Of a DNA stretch of 32,609 nucleotides, positions 23,972 through 32,468 are shown one piece after another (position 1 is the first letter of the stretch; the number at the start of each line of letters is the position of its first letter). Made by a program: the position numbers and the translations under genes. Origin of the DNA: Collinsella aerofaciens (GTDB taxonomy: Bacteria; Actinomycetota; Coriobacteriia; Coriobacteriales; Coriobacteriaceae); NCBI RefSeq assembly GCF_028206795.1, contig NZ_JAQLFJ010000005.1:165624-198232 (forward strand), given 5' to 3'. Under the pieces are notes generated by a model, which searched no databases, had not been told where the DNA came from, and saw only the letters and a program-made list of their open reading frames with translations.

Positions 23972-24069
23972 CGGGTGGCTTACGAGCCGTTCACAAAACC
24001 GCAGGCCACAGGTCTTTGTCAACGATAAGCAAAGTGAATAGTCTCAGGTGGCTTGCCCATGAGTTGGCG
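23972..24069 (+). repeat. Dispersed 98-bp intergenic repeat, copy R2
   Basis: Counterpart of R1 at 5006-5103, ungapped, about three quarters identical. It lies about 290 bases right of attachment-like core B. The changes are mostly transitions spread along the length, with the last 25 bases almost invariant. Confidence 0.65.
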
Positions 24070-24195
24070 TAAGCCTGTTTAGCAAAAGGCTAATCGGACA
24101 CGACAGGCCGCCCGCATGGCGACGGCGTTTCCCGTGCGGGCACAAACAGCCCTGCGTGCCCTGTCGCGCGATATCCCAATGCGACGTTCAGAACC

Positions 24196-24390
24196 CTACC
24201 CGCCAAGCAGCCACCTCGCGAAATTCAGCACGAGCACGCCCTCCCGGGTATGGGGCTCATGCCTCGTGCGAGTGATGAGAATCTTCGGGAATGCATCCCC
24301 GATGGATAGAATCGGCGCAATCTCCCTCTCGAGCGTCGAATCGGCGCCGATATCGTCGCTCACATACACTTTCCTTCCCGGTTTCGAAAC
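24196..24390 (-). pseudogene. DUF4143-type AAA ATPase, C-terminal fragment
   Basis: The minus frame reads GRKVYVSDDIGADSTLEREI, APILSIGDAFPKILITRTRH, and VLVLNFARWLLGG with a stop. This is the usual C-terminus of large ATP-binding proteins with a DUF4143 domain. The AAA domain and most of DUF4143 are missing. Upstream sequence is unrelated. Confidence 0.6.
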
Positions 24391-24606
24391 TTGGAAGGCA
24401 GTATGCGCAAGGATGCGTCGAGGTGCGATCCCAGTCGTACCATGCCAGCAGAGATGTCGAGGCACATTCGTTCATGCTGCAATGCGGGCATCGGAGATGA
24501 AAAACAGCCCGTCGGGTAGTCATGGGCGTGCGGGAGCCCGCATCAGTAACCTGCCTCCTCGGTTGTCCCTTCTTTGCATGGTCGTCTACATAAAGGAGGA
24601 ACCAGC

Positions 24607-24889
24607 CATGCAGATCAGCATGCTTGCCCTTCTTGGGTCACGGACCGGGGAGGCGAGGGCCTCCGTCGGGACCGCCCCGAGCAACCGGCATATCCAAGGA
24701 ATGACAAGGCTCGATCGCTGTGCTGGTCAGGATGCCGAAGCGGGCCGTCCGCCAATCGGAATGCGGGTCAGGATGCTGCAACGTGATTCCAGCTGCAGGA
24801 TACGGCTCCTTTGCGGTTGCCGCAAAACCTGCTGGCAACATTCTTACTATCCGAATGATGTACGCATCCCTTGGGATCGTTTCGCCTGA
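24607..24889 (+). other. ORF behind a strong RBS, partly antisense to IS3 debris
   Basis: AAAGGAGG lies eight bases before ATG 24607, a very good initiation site. The frame (94 codons) starts MQISMLALLGSRTGEARASV. Its second half runs antisense to the IS3 remnant, so probably only the first 30-40 codons come from an original gene. No family recognised. Confidence 0.3.
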
Positions 24890-24944
24890 CCAGGGCCATC
24901 TTCAGCGCCTCATCGGCCAGCTCGGCAGGCGCCTCTTCCACGCG
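24768..24944 (-). pseudogene. IS3-family orfB transposase fragment
   Basis: The minus frame reads AELADEALKMALVRRNDPKG then CVHHSD, matching the region around the second catalytic Asp of IS3 transposases (GLVHHSDRGSQY). After HHSD the frame is lost, but a neighbouring frame continues with AGFAATAKEPYPAAGI, as expected after an indel. Only about 60-90 codons remain. Confidence 0.6.
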
Positions 24945-25031
24945 TAATAGCCCTGGCGGGTCACCTATGCAACCAAAGATACAAAAGGAATCGAATGGCC
25001 AGAGAGGATTGCCCTTTCCGATGGTCGATTC

Positions 25032-25061
25032 TTGACAGGCAAACTCAAGCCTCGTTAATAT
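25032..25061 (+). promoter_or_regulatory. Sigma-70 promoter of the mef/msr-like operon
   Basis: TTGACA at 25032-25037 and TAATAT at 25056-25061 with an 18-base spacer, close to consensus. Transcription should start near 25068 and run through the leader peptide into the efflux gene. Confidence 0.75.
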
Positions 25062-25101
25062 TACATGGTTTGCCAGACCGAATTAACAAAGGAGGGGTGT
25101 C

Positions 25102-25137
25102 GTGGTTGGTCTTTTCCGCACGTGGATGAGCGCCTAG
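25102..25137 (+). CDS. Leader peptide of the resistance operon
   Basis: An 11-residue ORF (GTG start, MVGLFRTWMSA) with AAAGGAGGGG just upstream and a TAG stop at 25135-25137. The stop lies in the loop of hairpin 25129-25148. Inducible mef/msr and erm genes use short peptides on which drug-bound ribosomes stall, so this is the likely sensor. It does not match the MefA leader I recall (MTASMRLR). Confidence 0.5.
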   Translation: MVGLFRTWMSA

Positions 25138-25170
25138 AAAGCGGCGCTGTTGTGGCGTCGCGCTGTTTTT
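25129..25170 (+). promoter_or_regulatory. Attenuator with two mutually exclusive hairpins
   Basis: Hairpin A pairs AGCGCC (25129-25134) with GGCGCT (25143-25148). Hairpin B pairs GCGGCGC (25141-25147) with GCGTCGC (25155-25161) and is followed by TTTTT at 25166-25170, giving a terminator shape. Both need 25143-25147, so only one can form. Ribosome position on the leader peptide would decide which. Confidence 0.55.
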
Positions 25171-25200
25171 CTGCACGCCATTTCACGATTGGACATAACC

Positions 25201-26487
25201 ATGATATTTGAAACCTCTCGGCGCAGGTCTGTTTCGCTGTGCCATTCATGGCAATTTAAGATTTGTTTCGTATGGGGCGGGGAGCTCGTGTCGACATTGA
25301 CGAGCTTGATTCTCCAAATGGGTCTCATTTGGCATATCGCCCTCACGACAGAATCATCTTCCCTCCTCTCCCTGGCATCGTTAGCAGGCTTTCTGCCGAT
25401 TGCTTTGTTCGGAGTCCTTGCGGGCGCCGTTGTCGACAGGCTGCCTTTGAAACGTGTTCTCATCGGCGCCGACCTCTTCGTTGCCGCGGTGGGCGCCGCC
25501 TTGGCGATTGCCTCGTTGGCCGGCAGCTTACCTGCGTGGTCAATACTCATCGCCCTGTTTCTCCGCGCAGCTGGCACTTCGTTCTACACGCCGGCCTCCC
25601 AATCCCTCACGCCCCATCTCGCCCCGCCAGAGCATCTCGTTCGCCTATCGGGAGTGATGCAGGCGATTCAGTCCGCCGGATACATTCTTGGCGCCGCGCT
25701 CGCGGCAGTGATTTATCCTGTGGCGGGCATTACCGCCATGATTGCCCTCGACGTGCTGGGGGCGCTTTTCGCTTCTCTAGCTGTCCTCGCCGCTCAGATA
25801 GACGCAGGAGGACTCGACGAAGCCGACCGCAGCTCGTCCTTTTCCAATAAAGTTCGAGAACTTTTCTCTGAGATTTCGGACGGCTACAAGCTGATCAGGG
25901 GATACAGGGGGCTGTTCGCCCTTCTTTGGTGCGGGTTCGTCTTCGCTTTCGCGTTCTCCCCACTCGCGGCATTGTTCCCAATAATGACCTTGGGACATTT
26001 TGGCGGTAGCACGGGGGATGCTGCTTTGGTGGAGGTCCTTTTCTCCGCAGGCATGCTGGCTGGGTCCGGCATTTTGGCGGCCACGGGAGGGTTCCGCAAT
26101 AGGTCGCTCACCATGGTCGCCGCGATCGCCGGCTTCGGCGTCGTCGCAATCGCATCCGGATTGATCGGCCCGTCGCTGTTCGCCGTTTTCCTACCGGCGA
26201 GCTTTCTTATGGGCGCATGCTCCCCGTTGTACGCGGGAACCCAGACTGCCCTTATGCAGGAGCAGATACCTCCTGAGTACCTAGGCCGCGTTTTCGGCCT
26301 CTACGGAACCATCATGGCGTGGGCCATGCCCATGGGCCTCGCGGCCCCCTCCGTTTTTGCGGATCTGCTTGGAGCTCCGTTATGGTTCGTCGGCTCTGGA
26401 GCGACCATGGTACTGCTTGCGATGGCTATGCTGCTTGCTCCGAGCGTCCGAAACGTGGGGAAAAGAGATACCGGGCGGATTCAATAG
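25201..26487 (+). CDS. Mef-like macrolide efflux transporter (MFS)
   Basis: A 428-residue major facilitator protein with about 12 membrane helices. It follows Mef(A) along its length: VWGGELVSTLTSLILQMGLI near the N-terminus, SLAGFLPIALFGVLAGAVVD with DRLPLKRVLIGADL (loop 2-3 motif), FLRAAGTSFYTPASQSLTPH, and TALMQEQIPPEYLGRVFGLY. Mef pumps export 14- and 15-membered macrolides, usually together with an Msr(D) ABC-F protein, whose homologue is the next gene. The sequence is clearly diverged from Mef(A), so substrate range is inferred. The start ATG 25201 has only a weak RBS; upstream in-frame codons exist to 25150. Confidence 0.8.
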   Translation: MIFETSRRRSVSLCHSWQFKICFVWGGELVSTLTSLILQMGLIWHIALTTESSSLLSLASLAGFLPIALFGVLAGAVVDRLPLKRVLIGADLFVAAVGAALAIASLAGSLPAWSILIALFLRAAGTSFYTPASQSLTPHLAPPEHLVRLSGVMQAIQSAGYILGAALAAVIYPVAGITAMIALDVLGALFASLAVLAAQIDAGGLDEADRSSSFSNKVRELFSEISDGYKLIRGYRGLFALLWCGFVFAFAFSPLAALFPIMTLGHFGGSTGDAALVEVLFSAGMLAGSGILAATGGFRNRSLTMVAAIAGFGVVAIASGLIGPSLFAVFLPASFLMGACSPLYAGTQTALMQEQIPPEYLGRVFGLYGTIMAWAMPMGLAAPSVFADLLGAPLWFVGSGATMVLLAMAMLLAPSVRNVGKRDTGRIQ

Positions 26488-26748
26488 CCCAAGTATTCGA
26501 AAAAAAGAGGCGGCAGCCATCGGTTCACGCGTCAGCCTTCAAGCCCTTGCGACGACGAGGTATTGCGCCGACATCCCACATCGCGCTCCTTATTCGTCGC
26601 CAACTATCATTTTCGGATTTGCCGGCTTGCGCAAGGTCAAAACGCTCGCGCCGGCAATTGGGCAAAGGCGAAAAATCGACGTGAGCAATCTTTTTTGGCA
26701 TGGCTGCGCTTCCAGTAAAAGGCTAATACACAAAAGGCGGTTCAACCT
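26488..26748 (+). other. Intergenic region between mef-like and msr-like genes
   Basis: About 260 bases without a supported gene. An inverted pair TTGCCGGC (26619-26626) and GCCGGCAA (26650-26657) could form a stem in the mRNA, followed at a distance by CTTTTTTGG. AAAAGGCGG before ATG 26749 is a modest RBS. A patch CAGTAAAAGGCTAATA resembles sequence in repeats R1/R2. Confidence 0.4.
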
Positions 26749-28218
26749 ATGGAACTCATAGTCAAAGCTAAAGACATCTTTTTGGAATATGCCGGCCGCG
26801 ATATCCTGGATATCGAAGAGTTGGAAATCTACTCCTACGATCGCATCGGCTTGGTGGGAGACAATGGCGCAGGCAAAACCAGCCTGCTTAAAATTCTGAG
26901 CGGCAATCTTACCATTGCGGACGCCGACGTCAGGCGCTTCGGCAGCATTGCCCTCATCGGCCAACTCGATGAACTCGACCTTGATGCGGCTCAGGACAGT
27001 GGTGAGATGCTCTCCCGTCTCAACGTCGCCGGAGTGGCGCAGGAGACGATGAGCGGCGGGGAGGAAACACGCGCCAAGATTGCCTCTGCACTCTCCCAGC
27101 ATGCAAGCGCGATCTTCGCCGACGAGCCTACGAGCCACCTCGACCAAGACGGCATCCGCCTTCTCGTCGGACAACTCAAGGCATTTGATGGGGCTCTGCT
27201 CATCGTGAGCCATGACCGTCATTTTCTCGACCAGGTGGTAGACAAGATCTGGGAGCTCAAAGACGGCGGTATTTCCGAATTCTGGGGTGACTACTCCGAC
27301 TATCTGCGACAGAAAGAAGAAGAGCGCAAAGCTCAGGCGACTCGATACGAAGAGGCGATGCGCGAGCGCGATCGCCTCGAAGCCGCCATCGAAAAACAAC
27401 GGAAAAAAGCACGGCAGGTCGACGCCAAGCGGAAGGCTGCGAAAAAAAGCAACGAGTATGCAGGTCGATTGGGGCATCAGAAAGCAACCGGCACCAAACA
27501 GAAGAGGATGTACCAGGCGGCTAAGGACATGGAGAAGCGCCTCGAAGCGCTCGAAGGGATTGAGGCCCCAGATAGCATTCGCGCCGTGCGGTTCCGCCAG
27601 AGCAAGGCCCTGGAACTGCATAGTAAATTTCCCATCTCGGCAGACGATTTCAGCTTGAGCTTCGGCAACTGCATGCTCTATGACCACGCGAAATTCGAGA
27701 TACCGCTCGGTGCCAAAGTGGCCATCACCGGTGGCAACGGTACAGGAAAGACCAGCCTGCTGAAGGCAATCGCTCGACGCGCCGACGGTATCAACATCTC
27801 TCCCAAGGCAGAGATCGGTTACTTCGAGCAAACAGGCTACAAGTTCGACGCCCGTCAGTCTGCGATCTCGTTCATGCAGGATGGTTGCGAGTACAGCATG
27901 ACCGAAATTCGAGGCATCCTCGCCTCTATGGGAATCGGACCGCGCGACCTGACAAAGGACGTTGGCGTTCTCTCGGGAGGCGAAGTCATCAAGCTGCTAC
28001 TCGCGAAGATGCTGCTGGGCAGATACAACATCTTGCTCATGGACGAGCCTGGAAATTACCTGGACATCAAGAGCGCCGAAGCCCTCGAGCAGATGATGAG
28101 CGCCTATGCCGGAACGATAGTGTTCGTCTCCCACGATAAGAGGCTGGTCGAGAACGTCGCAGACATTGTCTACGAAATAAAGGACACCAAGCTAGTCAAA
28201 ATCTTTCAGCGCGAATAG
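26749..28218 (+). CDS. Msr(D)-like ABC-F ribosomal protection protein
   Basis: A 489-residue ABC-F protein, nearly the length of Msr(D) (487). Two ATPase domains are complete: Walker A GDNGAGKT (37-44) and GGNGTGKT, signatures MSGGEETR and LSGGEVIK, Walker B with [10 protein letters not shown] and [10 protein letters not shown]. The inter-domain linker is Lys/Arg-rich ([20 protein letters not shown]). Many stretches match Msr(D) exactly or nearly ([45 protein letters not shown]). ABC-F proteins of this type bind the ribosomal E site and displace macrolides. It lacks membrane segments and works with, not as part of, the Mef-like pump. Confidence 0.88.
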   Translation: MELIVKAKDIFLEYAGRDILDIEELEIYSYDRIGLVGDNGAGKTSLLKILSGNLTIADADVRRFGSIALIGQLDELDLDAAQDSGEMLSRLNVAGVAQETMSGGEETRAKIASALSQHASAIFADEPTSHLDQDGIRLLVGQLKAFDGALLIVSHDRHFLDQVVDKIWELKDGGISEFWGDYSDYLRQKEEERKAQATRYEEAMRERDRLEAAIEKQRKKARQVDAKRKAAKKSNEYAGRLGHQKATGTKQKRMYQAAKDMEKRLEALEGIEAPDSIRAVRFRQSKALELHSKFPISADDFSLSFGNCMLYDHAKFEIPLGAKVAITGGNGTGKTSLLKAIARRADGINISPKAEIGYFEQTGYKFDARQSAISFMQDGCEYSMTEIRGILASMGIGPRDLTKDVGVLSGGEVIKLLLAKMLLGRYNILLMDEPGNYLDIKSAEALEQMMSAYAGTIVFVSHDKRLVENVADIVYEIKDTKLVKIFQRE

Positions 28219-28274
28219 CCCTAAATGAGCAAGAAATAATCCCCGAACGGAGACAAGGGAGTAAAACGGCAAAG

Positions 28275-28313
28275 AAAGAGCCTCCGTCCCAACGCAGGGA
28301 ACGGAGGCTCTTT
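28275..28313. terminator. Strong stem-loop terminator
   Basis: AAAGAGCCTCCGT (28275-28287) and ACGGAGGCTCTTT (28301-28313), a 13-bp stem with T-rich flank, downstream of the msr-like gene. Works on either strand. Confidence 0.85.
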
Positions 28314-28321
28314 AATCGCTT

Positions 28322-28424
28322 TTACTCATCTCCGTCGCTGGTGGCTTTGTCATGACTCTCGTACGAAACGAAACTCAGCGGCATAGTGCGGCACTCAAAA
28401 TCGCAGGTCAGAACCCTGTCGTCC
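28322..28424 (-). other. Short open stretch after attachment-like core C
   Basis: On the minus strand, directly after the EWE-stop of core C, the frame continues open as DDRVLTCDFECRTMPLSFVS and YESHDKATSDGDE, then stop and terminator. It has protein-like composition but no start of its own. It could be the old 3' end of a gene separated from its body by integration. Confidence 0.25.
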
Positions 28425-28435
28425 TACTCCCACTC
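28425..28435 (-). other. Candidate attachment core C (guaA 3'-end-like)
   Basis: Minus strand GAGTGGGAGTA in a frame reading EFVEWE-stop. It differs from cores A and B by one synonymous base. Same orientation as A and B, 4.75 kb right of B. Confidence 0.4.
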
Positions 28436-28476
28436 GACAAATTCAAGTATATGAGGAAGTATTTCTCTTGAATTTA

Positions 28477-28513
28477 CAGGTAAAATATTCGCAAATTTGC
28501 AATATTTTACCTG
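28477..28513. repeat. 37-bp palindrome
   Basis: CAGGTAAAATATT (28477-28489) and AATATTTTACCTG (28501-28513) are perfect complements around CGCAAATTTGC, which is itself nearly palindromic. A/T-rich. It could be an operator or an integrase or replication binding site. No adjacent gene explains it. Confidence 0.6.
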
Positions 28514-28574
28514 CTATTTTCGGCTGTCAATTTTCTTAGTATCAAAATAGTATCACAAGAGGCTGGAAAATGCA

Positions 28575-30264
28575 ACAGAATTATGTGGAGCTCTACATAA
28601 TTCTGTAACCTCCTTGAACATCAACTTTATCCGAACACCTCCCACATTCATCCGTACATGTGCGGATGAATGTGGGAACCCGATACCCTGAGGGCCGGAT
28701 CGGCCGGCCCCGGGAGATCGGAGGACGGCATGTCCGGAAAGAAGAAAAGTGGCTCCGCAAGGGCGGTCCCGAGGGCCTACGGAAGGCTCACGAGGCACGA
28801 GCGGGACACGGTCCAGAGGATGCTGGAGCGCAGGGCGTCGTGCAGGGAGATCGCGAGGGAGCTGGGCAGGTCGCCCTCGACGGTGAGCGCCGAGGTGGCG
28901 TCGCACAGGTTCGTGACGGCGCCGAAGGCCAGGCGCGGCGAGCGCGTGGACGCCTCCGCCGACCTGTCGGCGGCCTGCCCGCGCCTGGCGGCGTGGCCGC
29001 GATGCTGCAACGGCTGCGGCCGGTACCGCGCGATCGGCTGCAAGCGCCGCCCCCACGTCTTCTACGAGGCCCGGGCCGCGCAGCTGTGCGCCGACTCGGT
29101 CCTCGTCTCGTCCAGGCGCGGGATAGACGCCGACGAGCCCGCCGCGGCGGCCAGGCTGGAGGCGATAAGGGACTGCCTGCGCCGGGGGCTGTCGCCCGAG
29201 CAGATGGCGGCGCGCAACGGCGGCCCGGTGGACCTGTCGCCGTCGACCATCTACCGCTGGGTCTCGGCGGGCTACGACGGCATGACCAACATGGAGCTCA
29301 GGCGCAAGGTCGGCTACAGGCCGAGGAAGCGCGCCGCGGGCCGGGCGGCGACCCGCCACTCCGCCCGCAGGTCGCATGCCGCGTTCCTCGCCCTCGGGGA
29401 GGACGCGTGCGCCGCGGCCTGGGAGATGGACACCGTCGAGGGGGCCCGGGAGGACTCCGCCTGCCTGCTCACGCTGCTGCACCGCCCCAGCAGGCTCCAG
29501 CTCGCGCTGCCGCTGGAGGAGAAGACCGCCGGGTGCGTCGCGGGCGCCCTGGAGGGCGTCCGGGCCATCCTCGGCGCCGACGGGACGCGCCGCGTGTTCC
29601 GCGCCGTCCTCACCGACAACGGCGCCGAGTTCTCCGACGAGGCGGCGATCGCGGCGCTGCTCGGCGAGGGGCCGGGCGAGACGAGGCTGTTCTACTGCGA
29701 CCCCAGGCGCAGCGACCAGAAGGGCGCCTGCGAGCGCAACCACGTCGAGATCAGGAAGCTGCTGCCCAAGGGCGCCGGAATCAGGTTCGACCGGCTCGCC
29801 CCGGCCGACCTGGCGCTGGCCATGTCGCACGTGAACTCCGAGCCCCGCGGCGCGCTCGGCTTCGCGACGCCCGCGCGCGCCTTCAGGGCGATGCTCGGGG
29901 AGGACGCGGCGGCGCTGCTGGACGCCTACGGCGTGGGGGACGTGCCCATCGGGGAACTCGACCTGACGCCGGGGCTCATCGAGAGGGCGCGCGCAGAGAG
30001 GGGCGATGCCCCGCTGGCCTAGCCTAGGAGAAAAAACGGAATAGACGGACCGACCGTCCGGCTGAGTCTGGGAAGAGGTGCCGGGCGGCGTCGTGCATGG
30101 CCACCGGACCCATCGAAACACATCTCCACCATTCCTTCAACTGGGAAAATGGCGCCCCCGGGTCCCGGATAGGACCTCGGGGGCGTTCGGTTAACTGCGG
30201 GAGCGTGCCATCAGCTCAATGTGTTCGGTTGAGATCGGAAATCAACCAATTCTGTAACCTTCTT
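28575..30264 (+). mobile_element. IS30-family insertion sequence next to tet(W)
   Basis: One intact transposase with non-coding ends. At the left, ACAGAATTATGT / ACATAATTCTGT form an inverted repeat (28575-28606). At the right, AATTCTGTAACCTTCTT (30248-30264) is a near-exact direct copy of 28599-28615 and, read inward, also starts ACAGAATT. The precise ends are unclear: either ACAGAATT is a short terminal repeat, or the 17-mer is a flanking duplication. Internal stems lie at 28641-28676 and 30151-30186. The element ends about 13 bases from the tet(W) stop. Confidence 0.7.
28730..30022 (+). CDS. IS30-family transposase
   Basis: A 430-residue protein starting MSGKKKSGSARAVPRAYGRL. It has an N-terminal HTH (DTVQRMLERRASCREIAREL, GRSPSTVSAEV), a Cys-containing segment (CCNGCGRYRAIGCKRRP), a second HTH (LSPEQMAARNGG, LSPSTIYRWV), and an rve-type DDE domain: WEMDTVEG (first Asp), VLTDNGAEF (second Asp) and CERNHVEIRKLLPKG (Glu). 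All catalytic residues are present. GGAGG precedes ATG 28730. GC is very high compared with the neighbouring tet(W), so the two have different origins. Confidence 0.9.
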   Translation: MSGKKKSGSARAVPRAYGRLTRHERDTVQRMLERRASCREIARELGRSPSTVSAEVASHRFVTAPKARRGERVDASADLSAACPRLAAWPRCCNGCGRYRAIGCKRRPHVFYEARAAQLCADSVLVSSRRGIDADEPAAAARLEAIRDCLRRGLSPEQMAARNGGPVDLSPSTIYRWVSAGYDGMTNMELRRKVGYRPRKRAAGRAATRHSARRSHAAFLALGEDACAAAWEMDTVEGAREDSACLLTLLHRPSRLQLALPLEEKTAGCVAGALEGVRAILGADGTRRVFRAVLTDNGAEFSDEAAIAALLGEGPGETRLFYCDPRRSDQKGACERNHVEIRKLLPKGAGIRFDRLAPADLALAMSHVNSEPRGALGFATPARAFRAMLGEDAAALLDAYGVGDVPIGELDLTPGLIERARAERGDAPLA

Positions 30265-30276
30265 TGCTGTGGTGTA

Positions 30277-32196
30277 TCAAGTAATCTTACTGAACATATG
30301 GCGCACCTTGTCCAGGCGGCTGTTTGGACGGCGGGGCTGGATGACCGGCTCGCCGACAGCGGCCTGATACCCTTTCAGTTCTGTAAGACATACGCTCCGC
30401 CCGTTGGTGTAAAAGGCCAGATCAGTACGGTATGCCTGTATACAGCGGGCGGGAATTTCGCCAGTAAAGACAACTTCATCCTTTTTTACCTGGGCCGTTT
30501 CGATAGCGGCACAGTATTTTGGCGCATCATGATAAGCCCTGGAAAGGTATTCCCGGGGCGCATAGAGGGTGAAGGAGAGATAAGGTTCCAGCAGTTGCGT
30601 CCCTGATTCCTTCAATGCCTGTTCCAATACAATCGGGGCCAATGAGCGGAAGTCCGCCGGCGTGCTGACCGGACTGTAATAAAGCCCGTATTCAAAGCAA
30701 ATCTTACAGTCCGTTACGTTCCAGCCGAACAAGCCCTGCTCCAGCCCGTAACGGATACCATCCCTGACAGCGTTTTGAAAACTCTGGTTCAAGTATCCCA
30801 GCGAAACCCGGCTCTCGTATTGTACACCGGAGCCAAGCGGGAGTGGTGTAACAGACAGTCCGATGGATGCCCAAAACGGGTTGGGCGGCACCTCGATATG
30901 GATGGTGTGGCTGGCTGCTTTGAGCGGCCGCTCCATATAAATGACGGTGGGTTCCTTTACCACTGTTTCAAGCTTGTATTTTTCCGACAGCAAAGCGGAA
31001 ACAACCTCCAACTGCACCCGGCCCAAAAAAGAAAGAATGATCTCATGGGTGATGGAATCCACCTCGCAGCGCAAAAGCGGGTCAGTATCCGCAAGTTGCG
31101 TAAGAGCGTCCAGCAGCCGTTCTCTTTGCGCTGCCGTTTTCGGCGCAATCGACGTCCGCAGCATGGGGAGGGGGTCCTCACGCCACCTTTTACGAGGGAG
31201 CCGGGTTGGGTCCCCTAATACATCGTTTAACCTCACGCTGTCGCTGGGAAGGATAACAATTTCACCCGGATAAGCGGTGTCTGTCCGAACAATTTCCCCT
31301 TTGGATGGAATACGCATCTCTGTGATTTTCAGCTTTTCTCTCCCGGCCAGAGCCACCGTATCCCGCAGGCGCAGCGTTCCGCTGTATAGCCGCAAATAGA
31401 TGAGCCGCTGGCCACAATCTGTATACTCCACCTTGAAAACGCTGCCGCATAGGGCGTCGCTCCCCTGTTCCCCAATCGGTTGGAACAGCCCTGTCACCGC
31501 ATCCATCAACGGTTGAATGCCAAGGCCCTTTTTGGCGCTGCCATGATAGACCGGGAACAGGGAGGCGTCTTGAACCCGCCGCTGTTCCTCCTGCGCAAGT
31601 TCTTCCCGGCTGATTGGTTCTCCTGCGATATACTTTTCCAATAATTCATCGTTATTTTCGATGACCGCATCCCATGCTTCTATGTCGGTATTTTCCTCCA
31701 GGACTATTTCCGGGGACAGCGACACCGTCTGCTTGATGATAATATCGGCGGAGAGCTTATCCCGAACAGACTGATACACGCCCTGCAAATCAACGCCAGC
31801 CTGGTCGATCTTATTGATAAAGATAACGGTGGGAATGTCCATTTTCCGCAGGGCATGGAACAGAATACGGGTCTGGGCCTGCACACCATCTTTAGCGGAG
31901 ATCACCAAGATGGCCCCATCTAAAACAGCCAAAGAGCGGTACACCTCCGCCAAAAAATCCATGTGGCCGGGCGTATCCACAATGTTGACTTTACATCTGT
32001 GCCACTGGAAGGAAGTGACTGCCGCTTGAATGGTAATCCCACGCTGCCGCTCCAAAAGCATGGTGTCCGTCCTCGTTGTCCCTTTTTCGACGCTCCCCGG
32101 TTCTGAAATGGCTCCGCTGGCATATAGCAGGCTCTCCGTCAAGGTTGTCTTTCCAGCGTCTACATGGGCAAGAATCCCGATATTGATAATGTTCAT
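30277..32196 (-). CDS. tet(W): Tet(W) ribosomal protection protein
   Basis: A 639-residue GTPase of the elongation factor G-like ribosomal protection group that removes tetracycline from the ribosome. G1 is [14 protein letters not shown]3 DTPGHMDF, G4 NKID; the EF-G-like C-terminal domains follow. The sequence agrees with Tet(W) from memory nearly throughout ([20 protein letters not shown]), with scattered substitutions and a final FSKIT where I recall FQKVM. Length equals the family norm. ATG 32196 is chosen because the protein begins [13 protein letters not shown] and GGAGG lies upstream. It carries its own promoter and leader, so it can move as a unit. Confidence 0.95.
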   Translation of the reverse strand: MNIINIGILAHVDAGKTTLTESLLYASGAISEPGSVEKGTTRTDTMLLERQRGITIQAAVTSFQWHRCKVNIVDTPGHMDFLAEVYRSLAVLDGAILVISAKDGVQAQTRILFHALRKMDIPTVIFINKIDQAGVDLQGVYQSVRDKLSADIIIKQTVSLSPEIVLEENTDIEAWDAVIENNDELLEKYIAGEPISREELAQEEQRRVQDASLFPVYHGSAKKGLGIQPLMDAVTGLFQPIGEQGSDALCGSVFKVEYTDCGQRLIYLRLYSGTLRLRDTVALAGREKLKITEMRIPSKGEIVRTDTAYPGEIVILPSDSVRLNDVLGDPTRLPRKRWREDPLPMLRTSIAPKTAAQRERLLDALTQLADTDPLLRCEVDSITHEIILSFLGRVQLEVVSALLSEKYKLETVVKEPTVIYMERPLKAASHTIHIEVPPNPFWASIGLSVTPLPLGSGVQYESRVSLGYLNQSFQNAVRDGIRYGLEQGLFGWNVTDCKICFEYGLYYSPVSTPADFRSLAPIVLEQALKESGTQLLEPYLSFTLYAPREYLSRAYHDAPKYCAAIETAQVKKDEVVFTGEIPARCIQAYRTDLAFYTNGRSVCLTELKGYQAAVGEPVIQPRRPNSRLDKVRHMFSKIT

Positions 32197-32220
32197 GTCT
32201 ATCCTCCATACAAGGCCCAA

Positions 32221-32403
32221 ATGGGCGCAAAAATCCCCAGCGGCTAATACTTTTACCGCTGGGGATCATGACTTCGGACAAACAGAAGTATGACGGCTTA
32301 CATGAGCCGCTGTCCGTCACGATATTTACTAAAAAGGCAAAAGTATTCTTAAATTGGGTACAAAAACTAAGCCCCTGCAAGGGGCAATCATTTTTGCGCC
32401 CAT
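32221..32403 (-). promoter_or_regulatory. tet(W) attenuator region
   Basis: In the leader RNA (minus strand) there are two hairpins with T-rich ends: GCCCC / GGGGC (32371-32385) followed by TTAGTTTTT, and ATCCCCAGCGG / CCGCTGGGGAT (32233-32266) followed by TTTTTGCG. A perfect 14-bp inverted repeat, ATGGGCGCAAAAAT at 32221-32234 and its complement at 32390-32403, could pair over 155 bases and would compete with the second hairpin's T-tract. Related tet(M) is known to be controlled by transcription attenuation. Confidence 0.65.
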
Positions 32404-32412
32404 TATCAAATT

Positions 32413-32436
32413 TTATTTAAGAATAACTTGCCGCAT
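32413..32436 (-). CDS. Putative tet(W) leader peptide
   Basis: A seven-codon ORF (MRQVILK, then TAA) lies just downstream of the promoter, with GAGGAG about 10 bases before its ATG. Position and RBS suit a leader whose translation reports tetracycline. A second, RBS-poor 24-codon frame follows (32329-32403). The peptide sequence itself is not one I can match to a described leader. Confidence 0.45.
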   Translation of the reverse strand: MRQVILK

Positions 32437-32468
32437 ATTTGGTAGACTCCTCAAATCAAGATAATAGC

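Noticed and set aside
24116..24889. 257-codon plus-strand frame as a single gene
   Set aside because: It runs antisense to the DUF4143 and IS3 remnants; only the segment after the strong RBS at 24607 deserved a separate note.
26590..27831. Minus-strand open frame of 413 codons opposite the msr-like gene
   Set aside because: Antisense to an unmistakable ABC-F protein and without recognisable motifs.
28553..30121. Minus-strand open frame of 522 codons and a second plus-strand frame over the IS30 transposase
   Set aside because: The IS30 protein has all DDE residues and a good RBS; the other frames are compositional shadows.
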